Shown here: in pieces, positions 6,574-14,996 of the stretch
Position numbering within the stretch: position 1 is the stretch's first letter
Layout: each line of letters starts with the position of its first letter
Assembly (NCBI GenBank): GCA_019429225.1
Contig: JAHYJK010000016.1
Span: forward strand, 1 to 33,338
From: Anaerolineaceae bacterium
GTDB lineage: Bacteria; Chloroflexota; Anaerolineae; Anaerolineales; Anaerolineaceae
Direction: 5' to 3'
DNA length: 33,338 bases
Translations under genes and position numbers: made by a program
The notes under the pieces: generated by a model
What the model saw: the letters and a program-made list of their open reading frames with translations, nothing else
What the model was told of the DNA's origin: nothing
The model's database searches: none

Positions 6574-9012
6574 TTGGCACAAAAACCCAGATCCAGCAGT
6601 AATAAAACCAGTTCAAGATCATCATCACGGACAGTGAAAAGCGCGTCCCGATCAAAAACCCCTTCCATTACCAGAACACGGACAAAATCCCGCAAATCCC
6701 GCTCTACTTCAAAATCAAGTTGGCAATGGAATCATATCTCCAATGAAAGAAAACTGGATATCCTGGGTATTTTTCTGGCGCTGGTTGGATTCCTGACCAT
6801 TCTCTCCTTATTAACTTCCCAACGCGGTACGGTGACCAACTGGTGGATTCAATCCATTTCCCAGGTTGCTGGGTGGGGAACTTTTGTCTTGCCATTGGCT
6901 TTATTGGTGGTGGGTATCTGGCTGGTTTTGAGAAACATTGAAAAATTTCCACTGCTATCAGCTGAAAGAATAACCGGTATCATTCTCCTCTATCTTAATC
7001 TGCTTTCCTGGTTGCATTTATTTTCAGCCGGCGGTTGGGAGACAGCCAAAGCTGGCCAGGGTGGTGGTTATTTAGGCGCCTTTTTTGAGATCTCATTGAT
7101 CAAAGGTTTAGGTAATGCAGGGGCTGTGATTGTAATCTCCGTCTGGTTATTAATGGCGTTGGGACTCACCCTTGACCTGTCCATACCGGATATATTTCGA
7201 AAAATTCAACCCGTCTGGGAAAAATTTCAGGCAGACCGTAAGAGTCGTCAGGCTGCCAGAGAACGAACCCAACGTTTGGAAAAGTTGCATCCTTCCAAAT
7301 CGTCTGCTTCCCATGAAATCGAAGAATTACTGCAGGATGATTTCATTCCACTCGAACCTGCAGTGCCTGACCGGCAAAAAACCGAAAAACCTGCCCCATT
7401 ATCAGCTCCCTCATCGGGTGCACAGAAAACCACGCCAGCCACTTCATCGCAAACCCATCAGGCCGCACCATCAACGGCCAATGCATCCCGCTTGCAACCG
7501 TCTGTCACGCAGGACGCCAGTGCCGGTCAATGGAAATTGCCCGATATAAAAACCATTCTTGACCCGGCAACAATTGTCAGCATCGAAAGCAACATCGATA
7601 AAGACCGGGCAGCTCTCATTGAAGAAACGCTCACCTCTTTCGGCGCTCCTGCCAAAATTGTCGAGATCAAACGTGGCCCCACCATCACCCAGTTTGGTGT
7701 GGAGCCATTGTTTGTCGAAACCCGTGCTGGCCGAACACGCGTTCGTGTTTCCAAGATTGCCAATCTGGCAGATGATCTTGCTCTGGCATTGGCAGCCCCC
7801 AGAATCCGTATTCAGGCACCGGTTCCAGGACACAGCTACGTAGGGATTGAAGTGCCAAATTCCGAATCGAACCGGGTTACATTGGTAGAAGTAATCGATA
7901 GCAAAAATTTCAACCAGAAGAAATCCCCATTGAAAATTGCACTGGGCATGAATGTGTCCGGTGAACCTGTCTCCTCAGATCTGACAGGTCTTCCGCATTT
8001 GTTGATTGCCGGTACCACCGGGTCTGGTAAATCGGTATGTGTAAATTCGATTCTCTGCTGTCTATTGCTCAATAACTCACCAGCCAATTTACGCTTGATC
8101 ATGGTGGATCCAAAACGGGTGGAATTGACTGGCTACAATGGCATTCCTCACCTGCTATCACCGGTGATTACCGATACCGAAAAAGTAGTGGGGGCGTTGC
8201 AATGGGTACAACGTGAAATGGATGCCCGTTATCACCGCTTTTCTCAGGTGGGTACCCGCAATATTGCCGAATATAACAAATCACAAACAGATAAATTCCC
8301 ATACATGGTGGTGGTGATTGATGAGTTAGCTGATCTGATGATGCTCGCTCCGGATGAAACCGAGCGCGCTCTCACCCGACTGGCACAGCTTGCTCGTGCC
8401 ACCGGTATTCACCTGATTCTGGCAACACAACGCCCCTCCACGGATGTTGTCACCGGCCTGATTAAAGCCAACTTTCCGGCACGGATTGCCTTTGCTGTGG
8501 CGTCCGGAATTGATAGCCGGGTCATCCTCGACCAACCCGGGGCAGAACGCCTGCTTGGACGTGGTGATATGCTCTTCCAGGCACCCGATGCAGCTGCACC
8601 TGTGCGTTTGCAGGGAGTCTTTATCACCGAACAGGAGATCGCCCGTACCGTGGACTACTGGCGCTTACAGGCTATGAATGTTCAGGCAGCCACGCCTGTC
8701 ACGCAGAGAAGTGATCAGGAACCACCCGCCTTCATGTCTGATAGTCCCGCAAAACAAGTCCCCCTGTTTGAAGATATGGAAAATAGTGATGCCGATCCAT
8801 TATTAAAAGAAGCCATCGAGATTGTACGCAAAGAAGGCAAGGCATCCATTACCATGCTGCAACGCAAATTGCGGATCGGCTATACCCGGGCAGCCAGGAT
8901 GGTCGATGAATTGGAAGACAAAGGCATCATCAGTCCACCATTAACCCATTCCAATGTGCGTGATGTGCTGGATTATGGAGCTGAAGCAAATAATAATATT
9001 GAAGGTGAGTAG
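6574..9012 (+). CDS. ftsK: DNA translocase FtsK/SpoIIIE
   Basis: Protein of 812 residues with the full FtsK/SpoIIIE plan. A basic Ser/Arg/Lys-rich N-terminus (1-50) precedes four membrane helices (about 62-200). A charged and Pro/Ser/Ala-rich linker runs to about 310, followed by the alpha domain and then the RecA-like motor. Walker A is GTTGSGKS at residues 480-487, and Walker B is VVVIDELADL near 579-588. The C-terminal gamma winged helix (about 745-805, with SITMLQRKLRIGYTRAARMVDELE) recognises polar DNA motifs. The protein pumps chromosome DNA through the division septum. The start is TTG with GGAG 8 bases upstream. A hairpin with T-runs follows the gene. Confidence 0.96.
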   Translation: MAQKPRSSSNKTSSRSSSRTVKSASRSKTPSITRTRTKSRKSRSTSKSSWQWNHISNERKLDILGIFLALVGFLTILSLLTSQRGTVTNWWIQSISQVAGWGTFVLPLALLVVGIWLVLRNIEKFPLLSAERITGIILLYLNLLSWLHLFSAGGWETAKAGQGGGYLGAFFEISLIKGLGNAGAVIVISVWLLMALGLTLDLSIPDIFRKIQPVWEKFQADRKSRQAARERTQRLEKLHPSKSSASHEIEELLQDDFIPLEPAVPDRQKTEKPAPLSAPSSGAQKTTPATSSQTHQAAPSTANASRLQPSVTQDASAGQWKLPDIKTILDPATIVSIESNIDKDRAALIEETLTSFGAPAKIVEIKRGPTITQFGVEPLFVETRAGRTRVRVSKIANLADDLALALAAPRIRIQAPVPGHSYVGIEVPNSESNRVTLVEVIDSKNFNQKKSPLKIALGMNVSGEPVSSDLTGLPHLLIAGTTGSGKSVCVNSILCCLLLNNSPANLRLIMVDPKRVELTGYNGIPHLLSPVITDTEKVVGALQWVQREMDARYHRFSQVGTRNIAEYNKSQTDKFPYMVVVIDELADLMMLAPDETERALTRLAQLARATGIHLILATQRPSTDVVTGLIKANFPARIAFAVASGIDSRVILDQPGAERLLGRGDMLFQAPDAAAPVRLQGVFITEQEIARTVDYWRLQAMNVQAATPVTQRSDQEPPAFMSDSPAKQVPLFEDMENSDADPLLKEAIEIVRKEGKASITMLQRKLRIGYTRAARMVDELEDKGIISPPLTHSNVRDVLDYGAEANNNIEGE

Positions 9013-9038
9013 AAATTCGTTGGTGCAATGCACCGGGT

Positions 9039-9087
9039 AAAAAAACAGGTTCAAACACCTTAATAAGTCTTTGAACCTGTTCGTTTT
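9039..9087. terminator. Bidirectional intrinsic terminator between ftsK and metK
   Basis: A perfect 12-bp stem (AACAGGTTCAAA at 9044-9055, complement at 9070-9081) encloses a 14-base loop. Reading the minus strand it is followed by seven T residues (9039-9045), so it mainly serves metK. The plus side has a weaker CGTTTT tract for ftsK. Confidence 0.85.
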
Positions 9088-9105
9088 ACTTAATCTTCTC
9101 AGGAA

Positions 9106-10317
9106 CTAAATCCCGACGGCTTTCTTTAATTCCGCTACCTTGTTGGTTCGTTCCCAGGTCAGGTCGAGATCATCACGGCCAAAATGACCGTAAGCAGCCA
9201 CCTGTTGGTAAATGGGTTTGCGCAAATCCAGATCGCGGATGATCGCACCCGGACGCAAATCGAATACTTTTTCAATCGCCTTGGCGATATCATCATCCGC
9301 AATAACACCGGTGCCAAAGGTCTCCACATTGATACTGAGCGGATGCGCTACACCAATGGCGTAGGCAACCTGAATTTCACAGCGTTCCGCCAGGCCAGCT
9401 GCTACTACGTTCTTTGCCACCCAGCGGGCCGCATAGGCAGCAGAGCGGTCAACCTTCGTCGGGTCTTTTCCTGAGAATGCGCCACCGCCATGACGACCCA
9501 TACCACCGTATGTATCCACAATAATCTTACGTCCGGTAACGCCAGCATCTCCCATAGGTCCACCAATTACAAAACGACCGGTTGGGTTCACATAAATATT
9601 AACCTTGCCATTCAGTAATTCAGCGGGGATGACCGGATTGATCACATGCTCAATGATGGCTGCGCGGATTTCTTCCTGCGAAATTTCAGGGGCATGCTGT
9701 GTACTGATCAACACAGTATCCACACGGACTGGTCGTCCATGCTGATATTCCACTGTCACCTGGCTTTTACCATCTGGACGTAACCAGGGTAAAGTGCCAT
9801 TCTTACGAACTTCGCTCAATCGGCGGGTCAATTTGTGGGCCAGATAAATAGGCATTGGCATAAGCACATCGGTTTCATTACAGGCGAAACCAAACATCAT
9901 ACCCTGATCGCCAGCGCCAATCTGTTCGATTTCTTCATCCGTCACTTCACCGGTTTTGGCTTCTAATGCTTTATCCACACCCATGGCAATATCACCGGAT
10001 TGTTGGGCAATAGCTGCCTGCACGGCGCAGGTATTGCCATCAAAGCCTTTTTTGCTGTCATCATAACCGATCTCATTCACCACTTTGCGAACCAATTTAT
10101 CAAAATCGACAAATGTTTTGGTGGTGATTTCACCCAACAGCATCACAAAACCTGTTTTGGTTGCTGTTTCACAGGCTACGCGTGAACGGGGATCGTCTCT
10201 CAGACAGGCATCCACTACGGCATCACTGATTTGATCACAGATCTTATCAGGGTGACCTTCGGTCACTGATTCGGAAGTAAATAGGTACTTCGGCGAATTC
10301 ATAAACGATGTATTCAT
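9106..10317 (-). CDS. metK: S-adenosylmethionine synthetase
   Basis: Protein of 403 residues, close to the usual bacterial MetK length, making S-adenosylmethionine from methionine and ATP in the cytoplasm. Signature stretches include [19 protein letters not shown] near the N-terminus (the GHPDK ATP motif), [10 protein letters not shown] in the middle, and the [20 protein letters not shown] loop near 265-290. The ATG at 10317 is preceded by GGAGG with a 12-base gap; an internal Met at residue 6 would also fit. The long leader carries a SAM-I riboswitch and a terminator hairpin, so the gene is probably shut off when its product accumulates. It stands alone on the minus strand. Confidence 0.98.
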   Translation of the reverse strand: MNTSFMNSPKYLFTSESVTEGHPDKICDQISDAVVDACLRDDPRSRVACETATKTGFVMLLGEITTKTFVDFDKLVRKVVNEIGYDDSKKGFDGNTCAVQAAIAQQSGDIAMGVDKALEAKTGEVTDEEIEQIGAGDQGMMFGFACNETDVLMPMPIYLAHKLTRRLSEVRKNGTLPWLRPDGKSQVTVEYQHGRPVRVDTVLISTQHAPEISQEEIRAAIIEHVINPVIPAELLNGKVNIYVNPTGRFVIGGPMGDAGVTGRKIIVDTYGGMGRHGGGAFSGKDPTKVDRSAAYAARWVAKNVVAAGLAERCEIQVAYAIGVAHPLSINVETFGTGVIADDDIAKAIEKVFDLRPGAIIRDLDLRKPIYQQVAAYGHFGRDDLDLTWERTNKVAELKKAVGI

Positions 10318-10339
10318 AAACTTTTCAAACCTCCATCAT

Positions 10340-10372
10340 AAAAAATTGCCCCTCTGTTCGGTGAGGGGCAAT
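10340..10372 (-). terminator. Riboswitch expression-platform terminator of metK
   Basis: On the minus strand a 10-bp perfect stem (ATTGCCCCTC and complement, plus-strand 10345-10354 and 10363-10372) with an 8-base loop is followed by six T residues. It sits between the SAM-I aptamer and the metK ribosome-binding site, where a SAM-stabilised terminator is expected. Confidence 0.9.
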
Positions 10373-10395
10373 CCATGGTTATCGGATATCATTCC

Positions 10396-10503
10396 CTCTC
10401 ATCTTCCAGATCATTCTGTCGGAATTGGCACCTTAAAAAACGGTTAAGTCTTTTGGTTGCCGAGGCTTCATCGGGCCGTTCCCTCCACCTCTCTGGATAA
10501 GAG
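10396..10503 (-). ncRNA. SAM-I riboswitch (S-box) in the metK leader
   Basis: Read on the minus strand, the leader starts with CTCTTATCCAGAG, then GGTGGAGGGAACGGCCC and GATGAAGCCTCGGCAACC. It continues with an AAGGTGCCAATTCC segment and closes with GATGAGAG pairing back to the start. These are the P1, P2/kink-turn, P3 and P4 parts of the S-box aptamer in the correct order. It binds S-adenosylmethionine, the product of the gene it controls. The downstream hairpin at 10340-10372 supports transcriptional OFF control. Confidence 0.96.
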
Positions 10504-10535
10504 TACCGCTAGTGGGGCTACACACTAACGAAAAA

Positions 10536-10564
10536 AGTTTATCATAATGGAATATTGGTGTCAA
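10536..10564 (-). promoter_or_regulatory. Promoter of the metK riboswitch transcript
   Basis: On the minus strand a perfect TTGACA (plus 10559-10564) is followed after 17 bases by TAAACT (plus 10536-10541). The predicted start near 10529 lies about 25 bases before the aptamer. The rest of the 10504-10709 gap holds only this and the weak plus-strand -10 box at 10671. Confidence 0.6.
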
Positions 10565-10670
10565 ATGTTTTTTGTAATTGGAGAACTCTTATCTGAATTA
10601 CACCCGATTAATCATTCCTCCCACCTAATTTATCCGCCACCAATTCATCCATAAGCATTTACTGCTGTAC

Positions 10671-10676
10671 TATAAT
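10671..10676 (+). promoter_or_regulatory. TATAAT -10 box upstream of the HAD phosphatase gene
   Basis: A consensus TATAAT sits 33 bases before the ATG at 10710. The -35 position is poor (TCCATA), so the call rests on the -10 alone. Confidence 0.4.
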
Positions 10677-10709
10677 TAATTCAGTATTGATAAGAGAATT
10701 GGAATAAAT

Positions 10710-11468
10710 ATGACAAATAATTATCTAATTGACATGGACGGTGTGTTGGTGCGGGGTAGAACTATGATCCCTGGGGCAGATCAATTTCTGGAACGATTGC
10801 GGACAGCTGAGGCAAAATTTTTAGTATTGACCAATAATTCACGCTTCACGCCCAGAGATCTTGCCTATCGTTTATCCATGGCTGGCTTGAACATACCACC
10901 CGAATCGATCTTTACTTCTGCGCTGGCAACAGCCTTATTCCTGAAATCACAGCGACCAGAAGGAAAAGCCTTTGTGATTGGTGAAAGTGGCATGACCACA
11001 GCGCTGCATGATGTTGGCTATATCATCACTGAACACAATCCCGACTATGTAGTCCTGGCAGAAACTGAGACACTCAATCAGGATCTTTTCACAAAAGCCA
11101 TTCAATTAGTGATTAACGGGGCAAGATTTATTGCCACCAACCCCGATCCTAGCGGACCATCCGAGAAGGGAATTGTACCCGGCGCAGGAGCCCTGGCTGC
11201 CATGATTGAATCTGCCAGCGGAAAAAAAGCTTTTTATGTGGGTAAACCAAATCCCTTAATGATGCGGACAGCCATTAAATATCTTGGTGTTCATTCAGCG
11301 GATACCATCATGGTGGGTGATCGTATGGATACCGATATCGTTGCCGGTGTTCAGAATGGTATGGGGACAATTTTGGTCTTATCAGGCATCACCCGCCGGG
11401 AAGATATTGATCATTTCCCCTATTTACCAACCCATGTCTATGAATCAGTAGCGGATATCTATCCCTAA
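10710..11468 (+). CDS. HAD-superfamily IIA phosphatase, NagD-like
   Basis: Protein of 252 residues, the usual size for the NagD/AraL branch of the HAD superfamily. Motif I is DMDGVL at residues 8-13 (nucleophile Asp 8, acid/base Asp 10). Motif II is the LTNNS block near residues 45-49. Motif III includes the Lys in YVGKPNP near 180, and motif IV is VGDRMDTDI near 206-214. The C2-type cap lies between motifs II and III. It should dephosphorylate a small phosphorylated metabolite such as a sugar phosphate or nucleotide; the exact substrate cannot be read from sequence. It is monocistronic and converges on ribonuclease Z. Confidence 0.9.
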   Translation: MTNNYLIDMDGVLVRGRTMIPGADQFLERLRTAEAKFLVLTNNSRFTPRDLAYRLSMAGLNIPPESIFTSALATALFLKSQRPEGKAFVIGESGMTTALHDVGYIITEHNPDYVVLAETETLNQDLFTKAIQLVINGARFIATNPDPSGPSEKGIVPGAGALAAMIESASGKKAFYVGKPNPLMMRTAIKYLGVHSADTIMVGDRMDTDIVAGVQNGMGTILVLSGITRREDIDHFPYLPTHVYESVADIYP

Positions 11469-11503
11469 GAAGATAAAAGATCTATTTATAAAACGAACGT
11501 TTT

Positions 11504-12424
11504 TTATTCGTCTTTTTTGATCGTAAAGGTATCGAAATCCCGGGCGACTATTGTATTCGGGAAGACAGCCTGGGCTTCTGCCAATATGTCCCGTTCTCGA
11601 TATCTGCGTGAAAGGTGTGTCAGGATAAGTTGTTTCACATTGGCACGCACTGCCAGCTCTGCACTCTTGCGGGCTGTCATATGGCCAAATTGCTGTGCCA
11701 TCTCCGCTTCCGATTCCAAATATGTAGCTTCCGTAACCAGCACATCCGCCTGATCACAATAAGTCAACAACGAATCGGTCTCGCCTATATCACCCAACAC
11801 AACCATACGGGTACCAGCTTTATACTCCCCCAATACCTGTTCTGGCTGGATCTTGCGACCATCTGGTAATGTCACTGCTTTGCCATTCACCAGGTCTCTG
11901 CGCCAGGGACCGGAAGGAATACCCAATGCTTCGGCTTTCTCTGGAAGAAACGGATATCTACCTTTTTCCTGGAATAAATATCCATAATTATCCGGCCCAC
12001 GATGTTGAACGGGTAAGGCGGTGATATTAAATTCATCTTCTTCGATAAAAACACCTTTTACAATGGGGATCAATGCCAGATTAAAGGAAGTTTGGTTGCC
12101 GCGTAGGACAACACCAAAAATCAGATCATGAACCCGATTCAAAGCAGCTTTTCCACCATATATTTCCAGTGCGTCAATGGTTTCCCAGCGCAATAATGTA
12201 GAAAGTAAGCCAGCCAATCCCAAAATATGATCCAGATGACCATGGGTAATCAAAATGCGATTGAGGCGTTTAAATCCGATCCCAGCCTGTAAAATTTGTC
12301 GCTGTGTGCCTTCCCCACAATCAATTAAGAAACGGAATTCATCATGTTTCACCAAAATGGATGGTAAATTTCGATTTATTGAAGGTGCAGAAGCGGAAGT
12401 TCCTAGAAAAACAAGTTCAAACAA
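11504..12424 (-). CDS. rnz: Ribonuclease Z
   Basis: Protein of 306 residues, the short-form RNase Z length, which removes 3' trailers from tRNA precursors. The metallo-beta-lactamase fold is clear: FLGTSASAPS at the start, then DCGEGTQRQ near 35-43 and the zinc motif HGHLDH at residues 61-66. Later come VQHRGPDNYGY, the GDIGET-like GDIGETDSL, and the terminal LTHLSRRY. The start codon is TTG with AAGG about 8 bases upstream. I see no ATG that would keep the conserved N-terminal strand. The pre-tRNA-specific exosite flap seems to be in the central segment (about 150-200). Confidence 0.94.
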   Translation of the reverse strand: MFELVFLGTSASAPSINRNLPSILVKHDEFRFLIDCGEGTQRQILQAGIGFKRLNRILITHGHLDHILGLAGLLSTLLRWETIDALEIYGGKAALNRVHDLIFGVVLRGNQTSFNLALIPIVKGVFIEEDEFNITALPVQHRGPDNYGYLFQEKGRYPFLPEKAEALGIPSGPWRRDLVNGKAVTLPDGRKIQPEQVLGEYKAGTRMVVLGDIGETDSLLTYCDQADVLVTEATYLESEAEMAQQFGHMTARKSAELAVRANVKQLILTHLSRRYRERDILAEAQAVFPNTIVARDFDTFTIKKDE

Positions 12425-12562
12425 TAGAAAGTCCTTTCTTTCGTCTTTATTTTACCTTAACTCATCGGTTTAATTTATTTTCTCAAATCCCTGTTTTTTG
12501 ATACACGAAATCAAGAATTTATGACATAATCATAATGACAGATTGTGTCGAATCGAATTGAT

Positions 12563-12591
12563 TTGAAATTTTCGGTCTTATCATTACAATA
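12563..12591 (+). promoter_or_regulatory. Promoter of the adenosine-specific-kinase-family gene
   Basis: TTGAAA (12563-12568) and TACAAT (12586-12591) are separated by exactly 17 bases, giving a start near 12598 and a leader of about 63 bases. An inverted repeat overlaps the -10 box. Confidence 0.6.
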
Positions 12592-12597
12592 TGTAAT
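12583..12597. promoter_or_regulatory. Inverted repeat overlapping the -10 box, candidate operator
   Basis: ATTACA and TGTAAT are perfect inverted arms around ATA. The repeat covers the -10 hexamer and reaches the predicted transcription start, where a repressor would block polymerase. Confidence 0.45.
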
Positions 12598-12611
12598 TAA
12601 CCAAAGAGATT

Positions 12612-12638
12612 TCTGTTCATATGAACGACCAGAACAGA
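12612..12638. promoter_or_regulatory. Overlapping inverted repeats in the leader
   Basis: A perfect 12-bp palindrome GTTCATATGAAC (12615-12626) lies inside a wider pair TCTGTTC (12612-12618) and GAACAGA (12632-12638). Together they give three GTTC/GAAC half-sites just before the ribosome-binding site at 12651. It may be an operator or a leader hairpin. Confidence 0.45.
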
Positions 12639-12660
12639 TCGGTGAAAAAAAGGAGGAAAC

Positions 12661-13146
12661 ATGGAAATCCTATCCGTAACAGTGGAAAAACCTGAGGAGA
12701 TAAATTTCGTTTTAGGGCAATCGCATTTCATAAAAACTGTTGAGGATGTGCATGAAGCGCTCGTCTCCAGTGTTCCCGGAATTCAGTTCGGGTTTGCGTT
12801 TTGTGAAGCATCAGGGAAGTGTCTGATACGCTATACCGGCACCAATGATGAAATGATTGCATTAGCCAAAATGAATGCCCTCAAAATTGGAGCTGGCCAT
12901 AGCTTCATTCTGTTCTTAGGTCCTGGATTCTTTCCCATCAATGTATTACATGCGCTGCAGCGTGTACCCGAAATAGTGACGCTTTTCTGTGCCACTGCCA
13001 ATCCCACCGAAATTGTAATAGCAGAATCCGAGAACGGTCGTGGAATTCTGGGTGTGATTGATGGTTCCAGCCCAAAGGGGATCGAAGGAGAGGAAGACAT
13101 CGCCTGGCGAAAAGGATTCTTGCGAACGATTGGATATAAACTCTAA
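12661..13146 (+). CDS. Adenosine-specific kinase family protein (DUF355)
   Basis: Protein of 161 residues that matches, over its whole length, the small family once called DUF355 and now named adenosine-specific kinase from an archaeal crystal structure. Recognisable parts are VEKPEEINFVLGQSHFIKTVED at the N-terminus, KCLIRYTGTND, GHSFILFLGPGFFPINVLHA and VPEIVTLFCATANPTEIV, ending with GRGILGVIDG and EDIAWRKGFLRTIGYKL. The protein is cytoplasmic, with no signal or membrane segment. The family's true cellular role is poorly established. A strong AGGAGG lies just before the ATG, and the promoter region carries two inverted repeats. The next gene, a lipoprotein, starts 70 bases downstream. Confidence 0.88.
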   Translation: MEILSVTVEKPEEINFVLGQSHFIKTVEDVHEALVSSVPGIQFGFAFCEASGKCLIRYTGTNDEMIALAKMNALKIGAGHSFILFLGPGFFPINVLHALQRVPEIVTLFCATANPTEIVIAESENGRGILGVIDGSSPKGIEGEEDIAWRKGFLRTIGYKL

Positions 13147-13216
13147 TCAGGGAACGAATGACCTCTGTTTTTCGTCTTTATAAATGATCTTTGCTTTTGA
13201 TTGAAGGAGAGAAGAA

Positions 13217-14176
13217 ATGCGTAACTCAATTTTAAAAACTGTACTTTTAGTAATGATCCTATCTGTATTAAGTGCCTGCACACTACCACTTACACAGGCA
13301 ACCCCGCCAGCTGTATCCGATGAGGAAATGGCGACCCGCGTAGCAAAAATATTGACGGAGATGCCACAACCCACCCAGGGACTACCGACCGCTGAATTAC
13401 CCCCTCTGAATACCTCTGAACCAGCTCCAACCTTAGCTGAGGAGGTCGTAGAAACTGCGACTGTAGCAGCTACTACACAGCCAGATCAACCAACCGCCAC
13501 ACTACAACCGACTGCCACCAGTGATGTGGTGCCAACGGTAGTCGTTACAACCCATCCAGCTTTCACACCCCCAGCTGATGACCCCCGCACCAAGTTGGGA
13601 TCACCCAGTTGGACAGATGATATGGACAAAGATACCTATTGGCCAACAGGTGAGGATAAATACACAGCGATAAATTTCAAAGATGGCCAATTACGCCTGA
13701 CTGGTTTAACCACTACGGATGGCTGGCGTCTGGCTGCTACTGAACAAATAGCCAATTTTTATTTAGAAGCAACCATCAGCACTGGAACATGTGCTGGCAC
13801 CGACCGGTATGGTTTGATGTACCGCGTACCGGTTGCACGCGAAGCCAACAAAGGTTATTTATTGGGTGTATCTTGCGATGGAAAATATAGTCTGCGAGAA
13901 TGGGATGCCACTCTCGGCAGTAAAGGTACGATGACAACCCACATCAATTGGACGGCTTCCGATGCCATTCAGGCTGGTAGCAACAAAATGAATAAAGTTG
14001 GCATCATGGCTGTCGGTGATCGCATGATCATCTATATCAATGGTGTCATGGTCAATGAAGTCAAGGATTCTACTTTCGACCTGGGAAGTTTCGGATTATT
14101 TGTTGGTGCACGTGAGACCACCAACTTCACCATCTCAGTGGATGAAGTCAGCTATTGGAAGAATCCAACTCCATAA
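13217..14176 (+). CDS. Lipoprotein with C-terminal concanavalin-like domain
   Basis: Protein of 319 residues. Residues 1-21 form a lipoprotein signal with lipobox LSAC (Cys 21), so the protein is probably anchored outside the membrane. Residues 22-135 are a low-complexity Pro/Thr/Ala stalk (PTATLQPTATS). Residues 140-319 look like a beta-sandwich of the concanavalin/LamG or DUF1080 type: DGQLRLTG, FYLEATISTG, DRYGLMYRV, YLLGVSCDGKYSLREW, GDRMIIYINGVMVNEV and GSFGLFVGA follow the strand order of that fold. Two Cys in this domain could form a disulfide. It may bind carbohydrate, but no catalytic residues are obvious. AAGGAGAG precedes the start, and a strong terminator follows. Confidence 0.75.
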   Translation: MRNSILKTVLLVMILSVLSACTLPLTQATPPAVSDEEMATRVAKILTEMPQPTQGLPTAELPPLNTSEPAPTLAEEVVETATVAATTQPDQPTATLQPTATSDVVPTVVVTTHPAFTPPADDPRTKLGSPSWTDDMDKDTYWPTGEDKYTAINFKDGQLRLTGLTTTDGWRLAATEQIANFYLEATISTGTCAGTDRYGLMYRVPVAREANKGYLLGVSCDGKYSLREWDATLGSKGTMTTHINWTASDAIQAGSNKMNKVGIMAVGDRMIIYINGVMVNEVKDSTFDLGSFGLFVGARETTNFTISVDEVSYWKNPTP

Positions 14177-14193
14177 CTGTAAAAATCAAGATT

Positions 14194-14226
14194 AAAACAG
14201 GCGGTCTGATAGACCGCCTGTTTTTT
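14194..14226. terminator. Strong bidirectional intrinsic terminator
   Basis: An 11-bp perfect stem (ACAGGCGGTCT and complement) with a 3-base GAT loop is followed by TTTTTT on the plus strand and, on the minus strand, by four Ts. It ends both the lipoprotein gene and the convergent nicotinamidase gene, overlapping the last bases of the latter. Confidence 0.93.
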
Positions 14227-14935
14227 ATTCAATCGCTTTAATCACTTCGACACCATTCAATGCCATGTGATACAGGAAAAATACATGCATTAAATCTCCC
14301 GGGTGAGCATAAGCGCCAACTTCTTTTGCCAGCTCCACAGACATATCATAGGTCTGAACACAATTTTCTGGCAAAATGACATTCCTTCTCACCTGTCTTT
14401 CATTGGCATCCAACCTTAAAAACATGGCCAATTGATACGTGCACAAATCACTGCAATCCCCCACAACTATATAATTTTCCACTTCTGTATTATCCAGAAT
14501 CCACTTATTCAAATCATGATGCAACCCGCTGGCAATTGAATTTTTTTCCAAAATCATCATTTGATCAAAAAAGGGCAATCGCTGGATTTTATCCACGGTT
14601 TCGGATTCTTCTGTCCCACGAATACAATGGGGTGGCCAGGCGCTGAACTCTTCAGCATTGGGCTCATGTGTATCCTGACTCAGGATGATGTGTCGAACCC
14701 CGGCATCCCAGGCGCGCTCCATTAAATCAACAATCGGGTCCACAATACCGACCACCCTCGGGCTGGCTAAAGGACCAATGGAACAGAAACCTTTTATGAC
14801 ATCCACGCTGATGATGGCTGTTTTTTCAGGTTTGACGACCAGATCTTTTAGTTTCTTCGTAGGCAAGTTCTGAATCCAATCATCCAGATAAGCCAAAAAC
14901 GAAATGGTTTCCTTTTGGTTTGCTAACTGCACCAT
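14225..14935 (-). CDS. Nicotinamidase / isochorismatase-family hydrolase
   Basis: Protein of about 236 residues in the cysteine hydrolase family. The catalytic triad is Asp 45 (SVDVIKGF), Lys 131 (LEKNSIAS) and Cys 165 (GDCSDLC). The metal ligands typical of nicotinamidases are also present: Asp 88 and His 90 (SQDTHEP) and His 103 (WPPHCIRGT). This makes deamidation of nicotinamide to nicotinate, for NAD recycling, more likely than an isochorismatase role. I prefer ATG at 14935 because GGAGG lies 5 bases upstream; an ATG at 14962 has no such site. It follows the WD40 gene on the same strand with about 60 bases between, so the two may be co-transcribed. Confidence 0.85.
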   Translation of the reverse strand: MVQLANQKETISFLAYLDDWIQNLPTKKLKDLVVKPEKTAIISVDVIKGFCSIGPLASPRVVGIVDPIVDLMERAWDAGVRHIILSQDTHEPNAEEFSAWPPHCIRGTEESETVDKIQRLPFFDQMMILEKNSIASGLHHDLNKWILDNTEVENYIVVGDCSDLCTYQLAMFLRLDANERQVRRNVILPENCVQTYDMSVELAKEVGAYAHPGDLMHVFFLYHMALNGVEVIKAIE

Positions 14936-14996
14936 GGTAACCTCCATAGAAATATCAGGCATTCTCAGCCTGGTAACGAATCATATTGATTGGGTG

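Noticed and set aside
11469..11503. AAAACGAACGTTTTTT between the HAD and rnz genes as a terminator
   Set aside because: The stem would have a loop of only two bases, which does not form a stable hairpin.
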